Assembly (NCBI GenBank): GCA_010093685.1
Contig: MU006240.1
Span: forward strand, 62,001-126,000
Reading direction: 5' to 3'
DNA: 64,000 bases
From: Ophiobolus disseminans
Taxonomy: Eukaryota > Ascomycota > Dothideomycetes > Pleosporales > Phaeosphaeriaceae
Shown: positions 10,029 through 20,198 of the stretch, one piece after another
Layout of the letters: every line of letters begins with the position of its first letter
How positions within the stretch are numbered: position 1 is the stretch's first letter
Translations under genes and position numbers: made by a program
The notes under the pieces: model-generated
What the model saw: only the letters and a program-made list of their open reading frames with translations
What the model was told of the DNA's origin: nothing
Databases searched by the model: none

Positions 10029-10877
10029 TTAGTTGCCTAGATAGAGAGGCATGCTAAGGCACACCGCGTCGATTAGCTCTTGAGCAACTTCTGTGTAAAG
10101 GGGTACATCTTCGCTTCTGTCTCTGCCTAGGATACGTTCTTGTTCTTCCACCAGTCGTGACGGATTGGCGCCAACGAGAGTAGTGAAAGGGCGTCATCAT
10201 GATGGGTGCGGGCAGCACGACGAAGACCGTATACAGCGACAATATTTTCGTACAATTACAGAAATAGCACAGCTAATAAAGTTGCCGGCTTACTGACTTG
10301 CTTGCGATCCGCGATTGCTCTTCGAAGGCTAGCGACGGCGTGTGCATTTAAATCTCGCGGTCGTAGCGGTCGGCAATCATTAGCGCCATTACGGCCGTAC
10401 CGCCGGAGTGACGATATCAATGAGGCCAGGGCAGAAACAGCGTGCGAGAGGGCAGAGTCGTGTTTTTGGGAGCGATAGAAAGGGACCAGGAATTCGAAGA
10501 AGCCGCGGGCGTGGTCGATGTTACGGCCGTACGAAGGAACTCGTTCTTTTTGAGCGCTCGGGTCCGTGCGTATTTTGGTGGGTCCTATGCGAACAAAAAA
10601 ACGAGATCCTTCGTAACCGGCACCCAAAGGGAAAAGGCGACTGCTGTTCCATAACTGTCCAGCCTCTACGAGTAACGTCAATGTCAGTGTCTCGCTCGAC
10701 CGGGCCGAACTTGTGGTTATGCTCTCTGAACTTCAACTTCAACTTCAACTTCGTCTTATAGTCTCCGCAGCCAAGCCCATGGCGTCGACACTGCCGGCAA
10801 TCAGGTTTCTCTTCGTCGCATTTGACGCGTCGTCCTTTGCACGTGGCGCAGCCTCCGGAACGGCCGTAATCTACCAT
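10029..10877 (-). pseudogene. Zn(II)2Cys6 transcription factor, broken
   Basis: The start MVDYGRSGG leads into a complete binuclear zinc cluster with spacing C-X2-C-X6-C-X6-C-X2-C-X6-C (CATCKGRRVKC, then DCRQCRRHGLGC). A linker of alternating Lys-Leu (KLKLKLKLKF) follows and is written by a hexanucleotide repeat. Further on, segments typical of the fungal regulator middle domain are readable: RGFFEFLVPFYRSQ, SALSHAVSALASL, PATLLAVLFL, LYENIVAVYGLRRA, then NPSRLVEEQERILGRDRSED. They are not in one frame. A TAA separates AVLFL from LYENI where a CAA (Gln) would fit, and a frame change falls between SLLSLA and NPSRLVEE. The product would be a truncated DNA-binding fragment. Introns could explain the joint after the zinc cluster but not the TAA. 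It lies divergent to the secreted hydrolase gene, about 650 bases away. Confidence 0.6.
10728..10753. repeat. Hexanucleotide tandem repeat in zinc-cluster linker
   Basis: Four copies of AACTTC (GAAGTT on the gene strand) encode alternating Lys and Leu directly after the zinc cluster of the broken regulator. It is a likely site of slippage. Confidence 0.85.
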
Positions 10878-11530
10878 GAAGAATGAAAGCAGTGACAAGA
10901 AGAGCGGCTATTTTCGACTATAGAATGAAGATAGTACCGAGTCTTATGCGACCAAATGAAGATGAGCGTTGTCAGAGCATGGGACTTGCTGCGAACACCC
11001 CACAATGCTGACGAATTGCGCATAGATCCGCCACCATGCCCAGCACCCGCGGATAATCTCGGAAGGAATGTTATCCCGAGGTCCCTTGCTTTCGTACGTA
11101 CATTCGCTTGGCTTTTATACAGCGCGGGTCGTTAACGCTCCTTCGCGCGTGGTTACTAGTATGACTGATTGGAGCTAGGGGAAAGGAAGATATCCTATTG
11201 GATGCTTCGCCTCGGTGGTGCAGCCGCACAAGTCAGACCCATAAGGTCATACTAAGGCCAGCTACTAGATCGCAAGATATTCCCAAACGAATATGCTCCT
11301 AAGAGTTAGGCATCTCAGTGGTCAATGCTCGTCGCAAAACATGAACCCAATCTGGTCTAGCTCTAGTTCTCTCTATGTACGCGTTCATTCATTGCGGCAC
11401 AGGTAGAATCAAAGGCTTCAGGTTCAGGTATAAGTAAAGAAGAGCAGGTCATACAGGACGCGCACTTTACTATTCCAATAGGAAACCTTTCACCTGCCAA
11501 AGAAATATTCGTTCTCTTGTTCTTTCCACC
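10878..11530. promoter_or_regulatory. Region between broken regulator and secreted hydrolase
   Basis: This 650-base divergent intergenic region has no ORF of note. A TATA-like TATAAG at 11429-11434 sits about 100 bases before the hydrolase ATG, and a C/T-rich leader ending in TTCCACC precedes the start. Confidence 0.5.
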
Positions 11531-12865
11531 ATGAGATTCTCTCCTTTCACATATGGGCCTCTTGTGGCTACAATGACTTACGGCTGTCTTGCAGCTGGAG
11601 ACAACTCCACTGAAGAGGAACCTATGCTACAGCTGAGCACGGATCCGGCATTTCACTTCGACACCCTGGTTCCTCTCGGCCTCGCGATTGCTGGAGGAGC
11701 AGACATCGGACCTGTTCTGGGCGTTGCTAAAGACATCGAAGCTGGAAATATGGAATCTTTTACCCAGCAATTCCATGACCTTGCCAACCGGACCAAAGCA
11801 CAAGCTGAAGACCCGGACAACTCGTATGATTCAGTCAATGTTCAAGACACGTGGTTCTCTGCTTCGAACTACTTCCGCAGAGCCACCAATTACATCTTTG
11901 GAAACTGGAGCGATCCACGCATCGTCGATTTCTGGGCGGAGCAGATTGCCGCGTTTGACAAGGGCTTGGTTGCTATGACTATCCCGGGCGAGCGCGTTCG
12001 CATTCCAGCTACTAAGGGGAACTTCACCATCGAGGCGATTTGGTACGCCGCACCCGAGAACAAGCACGCCAATGCGCCCACTTTGATCGTCGGAAATGGC
12101 TTCGATGCTGCACAAGAGGATTCCTACCACGTGTATTGCGTGCCCGCCCTGGCTCGAGGGTGGAACTGCATCACATATGAGGGCCCAGGACAACCAACTG
12201 TGCGCATAAACCAGAAGATTGGCTTCATCCCAGACTGGGAGCGCGTAGTTACCCCTGTCGTTGACTACCTCTTCCGAGAGAAATCGCATCTTGTCGACCC
12301 AGACATGCTTGTCCTTCTCGGCAACTCGTTTGGCGGCTATCTTGCAGCACGAGCCGCAGCCTTTGAACCCAGACTGTCCGCCGCGCTTCTCGTCGGTGGC
12401 GTATGGGACTTTTCTCTTGTTTTTCTTTCGGGGCTACCCAAATCGCTCGTCGCCATGTTCGATGCAGGAAATTACACGGATTTTGACCACGAGGTCCTGT
12501 CGCTCCGAGCTTCTGGAGACGTTCCAACCAACGTTCTCTTGGGCCTCAACCAAGGACTATGGACGTTCAACACGCAGTCTCCCTCTGACATGTTGATGCA
12601 GGTCAAGCAGTATCGAGTCGAGGATTTCATTGACCAAATCAAGATACCCGTGTTTGTCGGGGATGCCGAGTTCGAAAGCTTCTTTAAAGGCCAGCCACAG
12701 CTAGTCAAGGAGGCGTTGGGGGATAGGGCTACTTTGCATAAGTTCACTGGGGTCGCTGGCTATCACTGTCAGGTTGGTGCTGGGCAGGAGTTGGTGAGGG
12801 TCTTATTTGGGTGGCTGAACAAGACACTTGGCGGATCGGGGAGCGGGCCCCAAAAGAAACGTTGA
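11531..12865 (+). CDS. Secreted alpha/beta hydrolase
   Basis: This is an intronless gene of 444 residues. The first 22 or so residues (MRFSPFTYGPLVATMTYGCLAAG) resemble a signal peptide, and several N-glycosylation sequons follow (NST, NRT, NWS, NFT), so the enzyme is probably secreted. The nucleophile elbow GNSFGGYL places the catalytic Ser at about 266. Probable acid and base residues are Asp378 (FVGDAEFES) and His412 (GYHCQVGA). The YEGPGQP segment and the HCQ-GA ending are typical of the fungal family that contains Ayg1-like and pseudooxynicotine-hydrolase-like enzymes, which cut C-C or amide bonds in aromatic substrates. The substrate here is unknown. No biosynthetic backbone gene is nearby, so a role in nutrient or xenobiotic breakdown outside the cell is as likely as secondary metabolism. 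Confidence 0.85.
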   Translation: MRFSPFTYGPLVATMTYGCLAAGDNSTEEEPMLQLSTDPAFHFDTLVPLGLAIAGGADIGPVLGVAKDIEAGNMESFTQQFHDLANRTKAQAEDPDNSYDSVNVQDTWFSASNYFRRATNYIFGNWSDPRIVDFWAEQIAAFDKGLVAMTIPGERVRIPATKGNFTIEAIWYAAPENKHANAPTLIVGNGFDAAQEDSYHVYCVPALARGWNCITYEGPGQPTVRINQKIGFIPDWERVVTPVVDYLFREKSHLVDPDMLVLLGNSFGGYLAARAAAFEPRLSAALLVGGVWDFSLVFLSGLPKSLVAMFDAGNYTDFDHEVLSLRASGDVPTNVLLGLNQGLWTFNTQSPSDMLMQVKQYRVEDFIDQIKIPVFVGDAEFESFFKGQPQLVKEALGDRATLHKFTGVAGYHCQVGAGQELVRVLFGWLNKTLGGSGSGPQKKR

Positions 12866-13142
12866 CTGAAGCAAGGTAGGGAAATGGAGAGGATAGCGAT
12901 TGGAGCAGTTGGCATATGGGTGAACTTGTTTGGTGATCGGGCTGTTGGTTTTTTACGACATACTGAAGCCTGAATAGGGTTCCTGCGAACACGACAAGTG
13001 TAAGGTGCGTAGAGTAGAGGTAGTAAAAGAGTACAAGCAGTTATACCACCGTAGCGCAGAGAGAGAGAATAGTAATAATTTAATATATCTATGTTAAGCG
13101 TTAAAGCTATATTACAGTAATTTTAACGTTAAATATAACATA
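12866..13142. other. 3' flank of hydrolase running into AT-rich DNA
   Basis: From about 13040 the sequence becomes strongly AT-rich (AATTTAATATATCTATG, TTAACGTTAAATATAAC) up to the transposon end. No gene is seen. Confidence 0.5.
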
Positions 13143-13186
13143 AACCACCACTGAGTGGCCCATTCCACCGAGTGCCCCAAAATCTC
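13143..13186 (+). repeat. Left terminal inverted repeat of the pogo-like element
   Basis: It starts AACCACCACTGAGTGGCCCA and continues through CACCGAGTG to CCCAAAA. It pairs with the right repeat at 14938-14980. Confidence 0.9.
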
Positions 13187-13449
13187 TTGGCACAGTAAAC
13201 TCATGTTACAAATCTTCAATTTCATTGCTATCAAACAAGGAGGCAGCGTACGTCATGCTGGCATCTGATCCAGAAGATGCCTCTGTATCATTTTTGCATG
13301 TTTGCGCATTGTGCCCAGTCCTGCCACAATTCCCACAGCCCCGTACAGCTAGTTGGGCTAGTTCTTGATCACCACCACCACGAGCCTTCTTTGAACGCTG
13401 AGGCGCCGCAGACGCCTCAGCAGCTACCTGCGCTGCTGCGTCACCATAC

Positions 13450-14871
13450 TCTATTGTGCCACAATTCTGGATATGCTTGCGTTTGCGCGTTTCCTTTTAA
13501 TAATTACTGCCAATTGCTCTTCAAGCTTGTGGTTGCATGCAGCAAGTAGAGCGTTCTGGTGTAGCATTAGCTCAGCGCCCTTTACAAGCTGAGAAAACCC
13601 TGTCTGCGCAGTAACAGGCAAGCAAGTAAAGGACTTGCGTACAAGCTTTGACTGAGATCCAAAATTGTGAGTATTGCTTGGAGTCTTTGACTGCCACGGC
13701 ATCTCTGGGAGGAGGGGCTCTAGCGGGGTTCACAGCCGCACTTCAAGGCAATCCAACACTACCTGCGCGTTCAGAGGGACTAGCCCTGCTGCCTTAAAGG
13801 CCTTTTGGCAGTTGTCCTCCATAAACACGTTAAAAAACGCGTCTTTGAAGGCAGGGAGAAAGCCTTCCTTGTTGATGTGGAAGACGCGTCAGTGTGCTAA
13901 GTCTTTGACACACTAGGAGTACTTGCGCTTCAGCGGCAAGAAGCAGACCACGTTAAGCAGCTAGAGGATGTGCAATGAATAGGGGGGCATACAGAGGGTT
14001 AGGATCTTGCTTTTAAGGCAGTAGTCCTTAAAATACTGGTTGAGGTGGCTCTCATGGCCGTCCAAAATGAGCAGCCAGTACACCCCTACCTGGCATGTCT
14101 TTGTATGCGCATCAAAGTGCTTCAACCACTCTAGACCAAGCGCGTTGTTTGTCTAGCCGTTCTCAGAGACTGAGAGCTTCCAATTGCGCGGTATTGAGGC
14201 CTCTTTGTACTACGCAGAGATATAGACGCGTCCTTTGTAGATAATGAAGGGTGGGGTTGCATACCCAGCAGCGCACACACTCTAGATCACTGTAACCCAC
14301 TCGCAATTGCCTGATTGGATTAGATCAGGCCTTGCATGTCTCTCTGCGCCTGTAACAACCTTTATAGACCTAATCACGCCTATCTAGAAGCCAGTCTTGT
14401 CAAAGTTGTGCACATTGTCATTGTAGACACTGTACTTGGCTTTAGTTTCCTCCACTAGTGTGAACCACACGCCAATGATCTCTGGATGCTCCTGCAGTAT
14501 CCTCTGCCTACCCTTGACTTGATTGAAGGCTATTTTGAGCTCACCTGAACGCGTCACAAAGCGCTCAGCCCAGTGCTTGCTAACTATTTCACCACCGTGT
14601 ACACCCAGCAGTTTGTCAGCCATATCTGCCACCTTGCACAATCAGGGCGCAAATCCTTGCAAATCAAGGTCAAGTATACATCAGACAATTGTCTGCTCTT
14701 TAGTTGCAGTGAGCTTCTGGCAGTTAGGGGCGGCTTCTGCGCGAAAGAGCAGTCCTTGGGCGCAATAAGAGAGCGTATGGCGTTTAACGTTAAAGGCCTG
14801 AGCAGCAGCCTGGTGGCTTCAAAATTGACTAGACTTATAGGCTTCAAGAGCAAGCTGTAGCCTCCCTCCAT
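13450..14871 (-). pseudogene. Pogo-like (DDE) transposase, RIP-type damage
   Basis: Readable pieces in order are an N-terminal DNA-binding part (14871-14584), then HWAERFVTRSGELKIAFN, PEIIGVWFTLVEETKAKYS and NFDKTGF near 14385-14560, then LLILDGHESH near 14070 and LLNVVCFLPLKRKY near 13930. These match the Fot1/pogo layout NFDETGF ... LDGHxSH ... LQPLDVGCF. The frame is broken by many stops. The catalytic segments show transitions: GAG to AAG in NFDKTGF, a TAG where CAG fits just after it, a TAG for Gln and an AAC (Asn) for the third catalytic Asp in the LxPLDV motif. All are C-to-T or G-to-A, as RIP makes. The enzyme cannot be active. Confidence 0.88.
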
Positions 14872-14937
14872 GTTCAAGTAATAACGCGTTATGCGGTTGA
14901 GGCATGTTGAGTAGAGAACAGAGGAGCTAAGCTTGGC

Positions 14938-14980
14938 AAGTTTTGGGCCACTCGGTGAGTTGGGCCACTCAGTGGTGGTT
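14938..14980 (-). repeat. Right terminal inverted repeat of the pogo-like element
   Basis: Read on the minus strand from 14980, it begins AACCACCACTGAGTGGCCCA followed by CACCGAGTGGCCCAAAA, the mate of the left repeat. Confidence 0.9.
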
Positions 14981-15479
14981 TGCGTTACTACTTCTATATT
15001 TTATAAATAAATAAACAAATAAAACTCTACGTGCTAACATAATATTAATAAGAAGAAAGAAAAACGTATTTTCTTGCTTGTATGTAGAAAGTAGATAGAA
15101 AGAGCAAGTAGTAGATTTAGGCAAAGAAGAGAAGTAGACTCTTTTAGGTTAGTTGAGTGGGAAGAAGAACGGAGGACGATTTAGTGAGTGAGATGTAGTC
15201 ATGCGAGGTTAGATTGCAGCGTATCGATGTATATTAGGGCTCTAAGATTTTAACATTAGCTTTAATATTCTTGTAGTGTAGTAGCTAATTTCAAAGCTAG
15301 CGATCTAATAACTGGCAGAGTTGTAAGAAAGCTCTAAATTCGAGTAAACTTTGGCGCGTAGACTATATCACACGACACATCGTATACGTCCTCGAGAAAC
15401 ATTCGGGAAGTCTCACAATTCCTTAGTCAAACTCAAGCTCACAAAGTCGAAGTCGAATTCACCTCAGCATTCTAAAGCC
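14981..15479. other. AT-rich flank of the transposon, no gene
   Basis: AT-rich DNA with poly-purine tracts (AAATAAATAAACAAATAAA, AGAAGAAAGAAAAACG) continues to about 15340. It is likely RIP-mutated repeat into which the pogo element inserted, or DNA into which RIP leaked from the element. Confidence 0.5.
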
Positions 15480-16034
15480 ATGCTCACCGCAAACCAACAA
15501 CTCACGCTCACGCCAGCTATCTCAAACGCCCGAATCCACGCTATACACCTCCCACACCTTCCCACGCCCATCTATCCTCGCCCCAAGCCAGCCAGCCACC
15601 AAGCCCACATCCACAAAGTCCACATCCACCATGAGAACAACCTCCCTCCCCCCAAAAACCACCGCAACCCGCGAATTCTTCTCCTCGGACCCCATCGACG
15701 CCCCCTCCTCACCCACCCTCCAATCCGCCCCTCCCACACCACCCCCAACCTCATCTCCCGGCCCCCCATCGCCAAACTTACTTACACAGTCCACAGGCTC
15801 ACTCGTCGATATCCAACGCCGCGCAGCCACGCGCAGTCCGACGCCCAGCGACATCGTCACGTCGGCGGATGTGGAGGATTTTATGCCGTTGAGCAAGTAC
15901 GACCGCGAGATGAAGAGCCGGGTTTGGGTGAGACGGAGAGGAAAGTGGAGTTGAGGGCGATGCAGGAAAGGTTGGAGGGGGAGAGGGAGGAGGGGTTGGG
16001 AAGGGATGCGAAGGAGAAGGATGGGTCTGAGTAG
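15480..16034 (+). pseudogene. Possible frameshifted low-complexity gene
   Basis: Two overlapping frames each look half right. The frame from the ATG at 15631 reads MRTTSLPPKTTATREFFSSD, a Pro/Ser-rich part, then SADVEDFMPLSKYDREMKSR, and stops at 15954. From about 15905 the neighbouring frame reads ETERKVELRAMQERLEGER onward to a stop at 16034, a plausible charged helical tail. A shift near 15920-15930 would join them, but no intron of normal size can. The family is not recognised. It could be a real short gene ending at 15954, a broken gene, or a sequencing indel. Confidence 0.35.
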
Positions 16035-16676
16035 AAGGGGGTTGGAAGCGATGGGAAAGGAAAGACTTCAGAGTGGAAGACGGATAGTTTGGGACTGGAA
16101 AGACGGGGAGGTTGGGACTGGAAAGACGAGGAGTTTGGGACTTGGGATTAGACGGATCTTGGATTTCCCTTTGGATACTGGGCTCAGTGAGGAAAGAGAC
16201 GACATGTGCCGCCTTTGGAATTCACTGTTACTACTTACCGAACATGCGATTTCAGCATCCTTCTCTAGTCTACATACTGTTCGGTAAGTATTCCTATGCG
16301 CTTTTCATGGCTCGGTCTCATCTCGGCCGCTAAGCCCGTTTATTATCTCCATTTTGTGCACTTGACTCCACTAATAGACGAGACAAAGTGCACAAAGTGC
16401 ACTTTTTGCTTCACTGCCGCCGATATCTCCGTTTTCTTGGACGACAGCTTTCTTGCTAGACACGAACTGTATGATAAAACCGGCTGTTCTAACCATGAGA
16501 GAGAAAAGGCCCGATGCGCAACGGACGAGAAGCGACGGCGTGTCAAGGGCTCGTGGTAATATAAGACTATAAGTTCCTGGTTGTCCCAAATTCTGCACAT
16601 CTTTAACACAATCATCACTTACACTCACACTTCGCTCCTTGACTTCACAACAACAGTCACATCCACCTACCCGACA
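16035..16676. promoter_or_regulatory. Upstream region of the alcohol dehydrogenase gene
   Basis: No gene is supported. A TATA-like AATATAAGACTATAAG lies at about 16558-16573, about 105-120 bases before the ADH ATG, and a C/A-rich leader follows. Confidence 0.5.
16087..16146. repeat. Short tandem repeat, unit 23-24 bases, 2.5 copies
   Basis: GTTTGGGACTGGAAAGACGG, followed by GGAG, is repeated at once with small changes (GTTGGGACTGGAAAGACGAG) and begun a third time (TTTGGGACTTGGG). Confidence 0.85.
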
Positions 16677-17753
16677 ATGACCGACTACACATTCGAAGGC
16701 TGGTGTGGCCACGACTCCTCCTCAGCCAAAGGCAACATGAAATGGGAAGAATACACGCCCAAGACCTGGTCCGAAAACGACGTCGACATCAAAATCTCGC
16801 ACTGTGGCGTCTGCGGCTCCGACCTACACACGCTGCGATCAGGTTGGTACCCGACGCCGTACCCGTGCGTCGTGGGCCACGAAATCATCGGCAAAGCAGT
16901 GCGCGTGGGCTCCAACGTCACACACGTCAAAGTCGGCGACCGTGTGGGCGTAGGCGCCATGGCTCAATCGTGCGGCAAGCCCGACTGTCCTGGCTGCTCC
17001 GAGGGCTCGGAGAACCATTGCGCATCTGCTGTCGGCACGTATGGAGCAGCGTTCCTAGATGGCACGGGAAAAACCTACGGCGGGTATGCAAACTACAACC
17101 GCACACCTGGGCACTTTGTGTTCCAGATCCCAGATGCGATTGAGAGCGAGCATGCCGCGCCCATGATGTGTGGTGGCATTACGGTATACAATCCGCTTGT
17201 GACGTGGGGTGCAAAGGGCAAGCGCGTTGGTATCGTTGGATTAGGGGGATTGGGGCATTTTGGTGTGCTGTTTGCAAAAGCACTCGGTGCGGCAGAGGTG
17301 GTGGTCATATCGCGCACCCATGCGAAAGAGGAGGATGCGAAGAAACTTGGGGCTGATCGCTTCATCGCCACGGTGGATGAGGGCTGGGACCAAGGCGAAA
17401 ATGCGTCGTCGTTGGATTTGATCGTGTCAACTGTCTCGTCTGACAAGATACCGCTTTCAGGGTACCTGAGCCTGTTGAAGTTGAGGGGCACCTTTGTGCA
17501 AGTCGGAGCACCCGAGGATCCGCTGCCTGCGGTGCCGGCATTCACACTTATTATGAAGGCGGTCCGTATCACGGGATCAGGCGTTGGTTCTACTCAGCAG
17601 ATTCGGGATATGCTGCAGTTCGTGGTGGAGAAGGGCATCAAGCCTTGGACGCAAGAAATTCTGTTGAAGGATGCAAATAAGGCGGTTGTCGCTTTCGAAG
17701 ATGGAAAGCCGCGGTATAGGCTCGTGCTGAAGAACGAGAACTATACGGATTAG
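16677..17753 (+). CDS. Zinc-containing NADP-type alcohol dehydrogenase (Adh6/CAD-like)
   Basis: An intronless gene of 358 residues from the ATG at 16677 (MTDYTFEGWCGH). The reading frame is open for 32 codons before it, but that part is leader-like and follows the TATA element, so the inner ATG is preferred. The catalytic zinc ligands lie in SHCGVCGSDLH and VVGHEIIG. The structural zinc loop is SCGKPDCPGCSEGSENHC, with four Cys. The nucleotide-binding GLGGLGHFG follows. This order is the cinnamyl-alcohol/medium-chain dehydrogenase type to which yeast Adh6 and Adh7 belong, which reduce many aldehydes with NADPH. It has full length and no targeting signal, so it is probably cytosolic. The natural substrate cannot be told from sequence. 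Confidence 0.93.
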   Translation: MTDYTFEGWCGHDSSSAKGNMKWEEYTPKTWSENDVDIKISHCGVCGSDLHTLRSGWYPTPYPCVVGHEIIGKAVRVGSNVTHVKVGDRVGVGAMAQSCGKPDCPGCSEGSENHCASAVGTYGAAFLDGTGKTYGGYANYNRTPGHFVFQIPDAIESEHAAPMMCGGITVYNPLVTWGAKGKRVGIVGLGGLGHFGVLFAKALGAAEVVVISRTHAKEEDAKKLGADRFIATVDEGWDQGENASSLDLIVSTVSSDKIPLSGYLSLLKLRGTFVQVGAPEDPLPAVPAFTLIMKAVRITGSGVGSTQQIRDMLQFVVEKGIKPWTQEILLKDANKAVVAFEDGKPRYRLVLKNENYTD

Positions 17754-20180
17754 AGCTTGTAATGTCAAGTTAGAAATTCAAATATGCCTCTCGACTTACT
17801 GTCATTTCCAGTGGATCTGTACCTCGACTAACCGAGATGCATGCCATGAGTCGCGCAACAAGCAGACAGGGGGCGAACATGCATCTTCCTCGCCGGGCGT
17901 TTTGTCCGAAAATCCTCCTCAATTACCGCCGACTCACCAACCTTCGTAAGCAGCCACATGATGATGGCAGTTCTTCGTCTGACCTCACGCCAGCGAGAGG
18001 CGCACGGCAAGTTGCATGAACCATCAGTCACCTGATTGAACCTGGCTCAGCCACTTGTTCATGTCTCGCCACTTGATTGAAGCGCTGTGACTGTGCGGAA
18101 GGCAGTGCGGCGTTACGAGAGGTTCGGCGATGCGATGTTTGAGTTTTGGAGTTTCGATAGTGGCTGTTGCGTTTCCCCGCCATGGCGCTCAAGGGCTGCA
18201 TGTGCAACGGTCCGAAGTATTGGGTCGGCGATCCATGCGTTAAGTTCGAGCTAAACGAGCGTGCGTAGTCTGTTCCCGGCTTCTTGCTCAGACGTGGTGC
18301 TTCACGTTGGTGATTGGACCACAAAGTCGACGCCAGGCGCTATGCGCTATCTTATGACGGTGTAAAATACCCCCCTCGGTTCTGAGTGTTCCTTGAGCCT
18401 CAATGCTGACGAGGTTGAGGCCGAGACATGTCGTTGCGGCTGTTCGCGGCTAGTCGATGAAGTGGGTCAAAATGTGGAGAGCGTGAAGCTAAGAGTGATG
18501 GTCGGCTCTGCAATTGCCCAATGAGCAAGATGGGAGCAATGTCCGGTACATTAGTCCTTTGGAGAGATCTATCGACAGTGTCCGCCTACAGGGTACCAGC
18601 GGTCGCGATGATGTGCACTAGTCTCCCAACCGCGAGTGGGTGTAAGACTAGCTTACACTGACAGGTGGATGGACCAATCGGTGTTCGAGTAGAGTGAAAA
18701 GAGACCGTTTCAATATTGCGCGTGATGTGAACCAGACCTCAGGAAAAGCGAGAGACTGTTATAGCAGTAATTCTGAGATACGAACAGGGATGTTATGGGC
18801 GTACTTTGGTGATAGGGGTACTCCGTTCGAGGGGCGTGCGCTGGACGACCAATATCTTTGAGACGTCAAGCGGGAGCCTCGCAAAGACTAAATTGAATCG
18901 GTGAGGTTTTCAATTGATGAAGCTGAATCTCGGCAAGAAGTCCGTATACAGACACAAAAACCGTGGAGGGCCATAGTCCATCCTTTTGAGTTTGAAAGGC
19001 AAGGATATCGCTTCTTCATGTCCCGGTGACTACAACGTGAAAGCTGTTGCTGTACTATCTCTGTGGACGTTTTCAATTGATTGCCAGGACGACCATCAAA
19101 ACAAGGCTGGTGCGTAGTACGAGGCTAAAGTGTCTGAATTTGCTTGTAAAAGGTTGGAAAGAAAGGAGAAGACGAGGTAACGAGGCAGTGTCGTTTAGCA
19201 AGTGTAACAGTATTGGCGCCCGTTGATTAGCCGGCTACCAGTTCCGAGAGTACCGGCTCTCTTCTGTGAACCACGTCTCGTTGTACTTGACGATAAGCGT
19301 TGTGATGTGCAGTTGATGCCATCCGCCGTGTTCGACCACATGTAGTGCTGTGAAGTGCCGTTTCGGCTCACCTAGAGTAGTCGACGGCCGGTGTCAGCTG
19401 CGTATACCCTGAGGCTACACTGACACGAGTGATGATGCGAATCGCAGTAGCTCGGCGATTAGTCGTCCGCTAGTGACTGCCGTCTAGCTGCTTCAGGGTA
19501 GAATCAGAAGGAGCTCATACCTTGACAAAGAAAGTGGTCCGACTAGCGTATGTGTGAGAATGTAAGCGAATCGGGCTCATCCCAGACGTTGCACTTCGAT
19601 TTCTGGCTAGTCAGGCTGTAAAGTCTTCCGGTGTGTATGGCTACTGTCGGTACACAAACTCAGGACTCTTGACCTGATGGGATGCATTTCCGCAGGATGG
19701 GTCCACGTGGTGTCATGGTGAAGCGACCCCGGGGCGTCTCGATGTTATGATTATACTCGAGGTATTCTCAGTAGATACGCCTAGATGGCAGACACGGATT
19801 GCGCAACGATTCAAATAAGAAAGATAGCGAGTCGCAGCGCCCTGATTGGGCCGTGTTGACAGCATTCTGGCCACGTGCTGCTGGCCATATGATATCTGGC
19901 GGCTCTGCGTTATTTGACAAGTTCTTTTTCGGGAGGTGGACAGCACCGGCATCCCGAGCAATCCATCACATTGCGGCCATTGGCGGGAGTGAACCGCGCT
20001 GCGTCTGCTGCCTGATCTAAATGCTGACTGGAAGAGATGCTGAGCGTTGAGCTAACCCATGTCGCGGCGGAAGAGCGAAACACTATTATTGAGTGATCAA
20101 GCATCCCGCAGGTGTTGTCTGCAGGTGTCAAGAGCCGGAATTTGCCAGCCTCTTACCGTCGACGCATGTGGAGTGGTGCA
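17754..20180. other. Long gene-free region
   Basis: About 2.4 kb of mixed composition has only short, featureless ORFs on both strands. I see no tRNA, transposon ends or intron-joined coding segments. The 13-base word GTTTTCAATTGAT occurs at 18906-18918 and again at 19069-19081, which is the only internal repeat I noticed. It may be decayed sequence or regulatory DNA. Confidence 0.45.
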
Positions 20181-20198
20181 GAAGGGCCAACGGCGGGT

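Larger units (their letters stand above)
13143..14980 (-). mobile_element. Pogo/Fot1-like DNA transposon, inactive
   Basis: Both ends carry a terminal inverted repeat of about 43 bases that starts AACCACCACTGAGTG. The left copy is 13143-13186 and the right copy 14938-14980, with two or three mismatches. TA precedes the left end (13141-13142), as expected for a TA target site; the right flank reads TG, so the duplication is no longer exact. The 1.84 kb length and one transposase on the minus strand fit Tc1/mariner-superfamily elements of the Fot1/Pot2 group. The element lies in AT-rich DNA on both sides. Confidence 0.92.

Noticed and set aside
18906..19081. GTTTTCAATTGAT word found twice 163 bases apart
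   Set aside because: Thirteen bases with a central palindrome can occur by chance in a long gap; no wider similarity surrounds them.
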